Shown: in pieces, positions 57,820 through 64,000 of the stretch
Position numbering within the stretch: the stretch's first letter is position 1
Layout: each line of letters begins with the position of its first letter
NCBI RefSeq assembly: GCF_051014685.1
Contig: NW_027478440.1
Coordinates: 1,240,001 to 1,304,000 of the forward strand
Origin: Ptiloglossa arizonensis
Lineage: Eukaryota > Arthropoda > Insecta > Hymenoptera > Colletidae
Length of the DNA: 64,000 nt
Direction of reading: 5' to 3'
The notes under the pieces: generated by a model
What the model was told of the DNA's origin: nothing
The model's input: only the letters and a program-made list of their open reading frames with translations
Database searches by the model: none
Translations under genes and position numbers: made by a program

Positions 57820-59400
57820 ACGTATAACGTATAACGTATAACGTATAACGTATAACGTATAACGTATAACGTATAACGTATAACGTATAACGTATAACGT
57901 ATAACGTATAACGTATAACGTATAACGTATAACGTATAACGTATAACGTATAACGTATAACGTATAACGTATAACGTATAACGTATAACGTATAACGTAT
58001 AACGTATAACGTATAACGTATAACGTATAACGTATAACGTATAGCGTATAACGTATAACGTATAACGTATAGCGTATAACGTATAACGTATAACGTATAG
58101 CGTATAACGTATAACGTATAACGTATAACGTACAACGTATAACGTCTAACGTATAACGTATAACGTATAGCGTACAACGTTTAACGTACAACGTATAACG
58201 TATAACGTATAACGTATAACGTATAACGTATAACGTATAGCGTCTAACGTATAACGTATAACGTACAACGTATAACGTACAACGTATAACTTATAACGTA
58301 TAATGTATAACGTATAACGTATAACGTATAACGTATAACCTATGACGTATAACGTATAACGTATAACGTATAACGTACAACGTTTAACGTATAACGTATA
58401 ACGTATAACGTATAACGTATAACGTATAACGTATAACGTATAACGTATAACGTATAACGTATAACTTATAACGTAAACAGTATAACGTATAACGTATAAC
58501 GTGTAACGTATAACGTATAACGTATAACGTATAACGTATAACGTATAACGTATAACGTATAACGTATAACGTATAACGTATAACGTATAACGTATAACGT
58601 ATAACGTATAACGTATAACGTATAACGTATAACGTATGGCGTATAACGTATAACGTATAATGTATAACGTCCAACGTATAACGTATAACGTATAACGTAT
58701 AACGTATAACGTACAACGTTTAACGTATACCGTATAACGAATAACGTATAACGTATATCGCATGACGTATAACATATAACGTATAACGTATAACGTATAA
58801 CGTACAACGTATAACGTATAACGTATATCTTATAACGCATAACGTATAACGTATAACGTATAACGTATAACGTATAACGAATAACGTATAACGTATAACG
58901 TATAACGTATAACGTACAACGTTTAACGTATAACGTATAACGTATAACGTATAACGTATAACGTATAACGTATAACGTATAACGTATATCGTATAACGTA
59001 CAACGTATAACGTATAACGTATATCCTATAACGCATAACGTATAACGTATAACGTATAACGAATAACGTATGACGTATAACGTATAACGTATAACGTATA
59101 ACGTATAACGTCTAACGTCCAACGTATAACGTATAACGTACAACGTATAACGTATAACGTACAACGTTTAACGTATACCGTATAACGAATAACGTATAAC
59201 GTATATCGCATGACGTATAACATATAACGTATAACGTATAGCGTATAACGTATAAAGTATAACGTATAACGTATAACGTACAACGTCTAACGTATAACGT
59301 ATAACGTATAACGTATAACGTACAACGTATAACGTATAACGTATAACGTATAACGTATAACGTATAACGTATAACGTATAACGTATAACGTATAACGTAT
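57820..59400. repeat. Spacer between the 6.18-kb copies: D- and G-type units
   Basis: A long near-pure stretch runs to about 58.04 kb. It is followed by cgtatag units at 28-bp spacing, a cgtacaa-cgtctaa closer, and the rare cgtaaac-agtataa pair at 58472. G tags lie at 58717 and 59165. The order matches 13.8-14.6 kb and 19.4-20.0 kb. I see nothing here besides heptamers. Confidence 0.7.
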
Positions 59401-62400
59401 AACGTATAACGTATAACGTATAACGTATGTCGTATAACGTATAACGTATAACGTATAACGTATAACGTATAACGTATAACGTATAACGTATAACGTATAA
59501 CGTATAACGTATAACGTATAACGTATAACGTATAACGTATAACGTATAACGTATAACGTATAACGTATAACGTATAACGTACAACGTATAACGTATAACG
59601 TATAACGTATAACGCATAACGTATAGCGTATAACGTATAACGTATAACGTATAACGTCCAACGTATAACGTATAACGTATAACGTATAAAGTATAACGTA
59701 CAACGTATAACGTATAACGTATATCCTATAACGCATAACGTATAACGTATAACGTATAACGTATAACGTATAACGTATAACGTATAAAGTATGACGTATA
59801 ACGTATAACGTATAACGTATAACGTATAACGTATAACGTATAACGTATAACGTATAACGTATAACGTATAACGTATAACGTATAACGTATAACGTATAAC
59901 GTATAACGTATAACGTATAACGTATAGCGTATAACGTATAACGTATAACGATTAACGTAAAACGTATGACGTATTACATATTACGTATAACGTATAACGT
60001 ATAACGTATAACGTATAACGTATAACGTATAACGTATAACGTATAACGTATAACGTATAACGTATAACGTATAACGCATAACGTATAACGTATAACGTAT
60101 AACGTATAACGCATAACGTATAACGTATAACGTATAACGTATAACGTATAACGTATAACGTACAACGTTTAACGTATAACGTATAACGTAGAACGTAGAA
60201 CGTATAACGTATAACGTATAACGTATAACGTATGACGTATAACTTGTAACGTACAACGTTTAACGTATAATGTATAACGTAGAACGTATAACGTACAACG
60301 TATAACGTATAACGTACAACGTATAACGTATAACGTATATCCTATAACGCATAACGTATAACGTATAACGTATAACGTATAACGTATAACGTATAACGTA
60401 TAACGTATAACGTATAACGTATAACGTATAACGTACTACGTATAACGTATAACGTATAACGTATAACGTATAGCGTATAACGTATAACGTATAACGTCTA
60501 ACGTCCAACGTATAACGTATAACGTATAACGTATAACGTGTAACGTATAACGTATAACGTATAACGTATAACGTACAACGTATAACGTATAACGTATAAC
60601 GTATAACGTATAACGTATAACGTATAACGTATAACGTATAACGTATAACGTATAACGTATAACGTATAACGTATAACGTATAACGCATAGCGTATAACAT
60701 ATAACGTATAACGATTAACGTAAAACGTATGACGTATTACATATTACGTATAACGTATAACGTATAACGTATAACGTATAACGTATAACGTATAACGTAT
60801 AACGTATAACGTATAACGTATAACGTATAACCTATAACGTATAACGTATAACGTATAACGCATAACGTATAACGTATAACGTATAACGTATAACGTATAA
60901 CGTATAACGTACAACGTTTAACGTATAACGTATAACGTATAACGTAGAACGTATAACGTATAACGTATAACGTATAACGTATAACGTATGACGTATAACG
61001 TATAACGTACAACGTTTAACGTATAATGTATAACGTAGAACGTTTAGCGTACAACGTATAACGTATAACGTACAACGTATAACGTGTAACGTATATCCTA
61101 TAACGCATAACGTATAACGTATAACGTATAACGTATAACGTATAACGTATAACGTATGTCGTATAACGTATAACGTATAACGTATAACGTATAACGTAAA
61201 ACGTATAACGTATAACGTATAATGTATAACGTATAACGTATAACGTATAACGTATAACGTATAACGTATAACGTATAACGTATAACGTATAACGTATAAC
61301 GTATAACGTATAACGTATAACGTATAACGTATAACGTATAACGTACAACGTATAACGTATAACGTATAACGTATAACGTATATCCTATAACGCATAACGT
61401 ATAACGTATAACGTATAACGTATAACGTATAACGTATAACGTATAACGTATAACGTATAACGTATAACGTATAACGTATAACGTATAACGTATAACGTAT
61501 AACGTATAACGTATAACGTATGTCGTATAACGTATAACGTATAACGTATAACGTATAACGTATAACGTATAACGTATAACGTATAACGTATAACGTATAA
61601 CGTATAACGTATAACGTATAACGTATAACGTATAACGTATAACGTATAACGTATAACGTATAACGTATAACGTACAACGTATAACGTATAACGTATAACG
61701 TATAACGCATAACGTATAGCGTATAACGTATAACGTATAACGTATAACGTCCAACGTATAACGTATGACGTATAACGTATAAAGTATAACGTACAACGTA
61801 TAACGTATAACGTATATCCTATAACGCATAACGTATAACGTATAACGTATAACGTATAACGTATAACGTATAACGTATAAAGTATGACGTATAACGTATA
61901 ACGTATAACGTATAACGTATAACGTATAACGTATAACGTATAACGTATAACGTATAACGTATAACGTATAACGCATAACGTATAACGTATAACGTATAAC
62001 GTATAACGCATAACGTATAACGTATAACGTATAACGTATAACGTATATCGTATAACGTACAACGTTTAACGTATAACGTATAACGTAGAACGTATAACGT
62101 ATAACGTATAACGTATAACGTATGACGTATAACTTATATCGTACAACGTTTAACGTATAATGTATAACGTAGAACGTATAACGTACAACGTATAACGTAT
62201 AACGTACAACGTATAACGTATAACGTATATCCTATAACGCATAACGTATAACGTATAACGTATAACGTATAACGTATAACGTATAACGTATAACGTATAA
62301 CGTATAACGTATAACGTATAACGTATAACGTATAACGTACTACGTATAACGTATAACGTATAACGTATAACGTATAGCGTATAACGTATAACGTATAACG

Positions 62401-64000
62401 TCTAACGTCCAACGTATAACGTATAACGTACAACGTATAACGTATAACGTACAACGTTTAACGTATACCGTATAACGAATAACGTATAACGTATATCGCA
62501 TGACGTATAACATATAACGTATAACGTATAGCGTATAACGTATAAAGTATAACGTATAACGTATAACGTACAACGTCTAACGTATAACGTATAACGTATA
62601 ACGTACAACGTATAACGTATAACGTACAACGTATAACGTATAACGTATAACGTATAACGTATAACGTATAACGTATGACGTATAACGTATTACGAATAAC
62701 GTATAACGTATAACGTATAACGTATAACGTATAACGTATAACGTATAACGTATAACGTATAACGTATAACGTATAACGCATAACGTATAACGCATAACGT
62801 ATAACGTATAACGTATAACGTACAACGTATAACGTATAACGTATAACGTATAACGTATAACGTATAACGTATAACGTATAACGTATAACGTATAACGTAT
62901 AACGTATGACGTATAACGTATTACGAATAACGTATAACGTATAACGTATAACGTATAACGTATAACGTATAACGTATAACGTATAACGTATAACGTATAA
63001 CGTATAACGCATAACGTATAACGCATAACGTATAACGTATAACGTATAACGTACAACGTATAACGTATAACGTATAACGTATAACGTATAACGTATAACG
63101 TATAACGTATAACGTATAACGTATAACGTATAACGTATAACGTATAACGTATAACGTATAACGTATAACGTATAACGTATAACGTATAACGTATAACGTA
63201 TAACGTATAACGTATAACGTATAACGTATAACGTATAACGTATAACGTATAACGTATAACGTATAACGTATAACGTATAACGTATAACGTATAACGTATA
63301 ACGTATAACGTATAACGTATAGCGTATAACGTATAACGTATAACGTATAGCGTATAACGTATAACGTATAACGTATAGCGTATAACGTATAACGTATAAC
63401 GTATAACGTATAACGTATAACGTATAACGTATAACGTATAACGTACTACGTATAACGTATAACGTATAACGTATAACGTATAGCGTATAACGTATAACGT
63501 ATAACGTCTAACGTCCAACGTATAACGTATAACGTACAACGTATAACGTATAACGTACAACGTTTAACGTATACCGTATAACGAATAACGTATAACGTAT
63601 ATCGCATGACGTATAACATATAACGTATAACGTATAGCGTATAACGTATAAAGTATAACGTATAACGTATAACGTACAACGTCTAACGTATAACGTATAA
63701 CGTATAACGTACAACGTATAACGTATAACGTACAACGTATAACGTATAACGTATAACGTATAACGTATAACGTATAACGTATGACGTATAACGTATTACG
63801 AATAACGTATAACGTATAACGTATAACGTATAACGTATAACGTATAACGTATAACGTATAACGTATAACGTATAACGTATAACGCATAACGTATAACGCA
63901 TAACGTATAACGTATAACGTATAACGTACAACGTATAACGTATAACGTATAACGTATAACGTATAACGTATAACGTATAACGTATAACGTATAACGTATA
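59401..64000. repeat. 6.18-kb-offset duplication, right copy (runs off the window)
   Basis: This is the partner of 53.26-57.82 kb, with B tags at 59949 and 60712 and G tags at 62455 and 63561 (1106 bp apart, as in the left copy). Minus-strand repeat patterns over 60260-60700, 61098-61976 and 62577-63560 equal those 6181 bp upstream. The copy is cut by the window end, so the true duplication may be longer. Confidence 0.88.

Larger units (their letters stand above)
1..64000. repeat. 7-bp satellite array, unit cgtataa (+) / ttatacg (-)
   Basis: The whole window outside the N run is head-to-tail copies of cgtataa, about 9,100 units, all in the same orientation. Most units match the consensus exactly. 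The rest carry mainly one or two substitutions, such as cgcataa, cgtgtaa, cgtacaa, cgtctaa, cgtagaa, cgtttaa, cgtatag, cgtatga, tgtataa, catataa, agtataa, cttataa and cctataa. Unit starts fall at 4 mod 7 at every point sampled up to 48115 and at 1 mod 7 after the gap, so variation is almost wholly substitutional. GC content of the unit is 2/7, with one CpG and one ACGT per unit. No unique DNA, transposon, inverted segment or RNA gene interrupts the array. Simple-sequence satellites of this size are known from eukaryotic heterochromatin; the location and species here are inference only. The array continues past both window ends. Confidence 0.98.

Noticed and set aside
1..64000. CRISPR array
   Set aside because: The repeat unit is 7 bp with no unique spacers, no leader and no cas genes. 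Tag spacing is hundreds of base pairs of the same heptamer.
1..64000. Telomeric repeat
   Set aside because: The unit lacks the G-run typical of telomerase-made repeats, and an exact telomere would not carry kilobase HORs and segmental duplications. A subtelomeric location is not excluded.
1..64000. TATA boxes and promoters (tataa in each unit)
   Set aside because: The motif occurs about 9,000 times as part of the unit, so no single copy can be called a promoter from sequence.
1..64000. Hairpins from ACGT or TATA self-complementarity between neighbouring units
   Set aside because: Stems are only 4 bp with 3-nt loops and occur everywhere. No extended palindrome or terminator-like structure stands out.
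1..64000. tRNA, rRNA or other structured RNA genes
   Set aside because: There is no non-heptamer sequence long enough to encode one.

Overview
The window is one continuous satellite DNA array. Apart from a 100-base run of N at 49455-49554, essentially every base belongs to head-to-tail copies of a 7-bp unit, cgtataa on the + strand (ttatacg on the - strand), roughly 9,100 copies in one orientation. I found no gene, RNA gene, transposon or unique sequence. An array this long, CpG-bearing and hierarchically duplicated, with a scaffold-style gap, points to eukaryotic heterochromatin (pericentromere, subtelomere or similar). The sequence does not identify the species. The array runs off both ends of the window.

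The array is not uniform. Recurrent point variants of the heptamer form signatures that define higher-order repeats (HORs). Type A (1-10720 and 49555-53774) has a cctataa/cgcataa signature with cgtatgt and tgtataa units. Type B (10721-17.6 kb, 23.6-26.6 kb, 33.7-38.5 kb, and the starts of both copies of a right-end duplication) has a 35-bp tag that begins with cgattaa. Type C (about 17.6-22.4 and 27.6-32.6 kb) has a strongly diverged 140-bp tag. Type D (22.4-23.6 and 32.6-33.7 kb) has cgtatag at 28-bp spacing. Type E (38.5-49.45 kb) mixes the B tag with tgtttaa, catataa and cgcaaaa units. A 63-bp 'G' tag marks further subrepeats.

Duplications are nested at many scales, with offsets of about 1.1, 1.66, 1.87, 3.28, 4.09, 5.42, 6.18 and 10.14 kb. 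Every offset I measured on one side of the gap is a multiple of 7. The heptamer register is constant (unit C at position = 4 mod 7) at every point sampled from 11 to 48115, and constant (1 mod 7) from 49561 to 63960. The seven single-base register breaks I found all lie in the 1.3 kb left of the gap, which looks like unpolished contig-end sequence.

The long open reading frames are all on the - strand and are an arithmetic by-product of the unit. Seven is not divisible by three and the - strand unit has no stop in any frame, so all three frames read the same heptapeptide, LYVIRYT. They are not annotated as genes. The interest lies in HOR evolution and in assembly quality; I see no new gene system.
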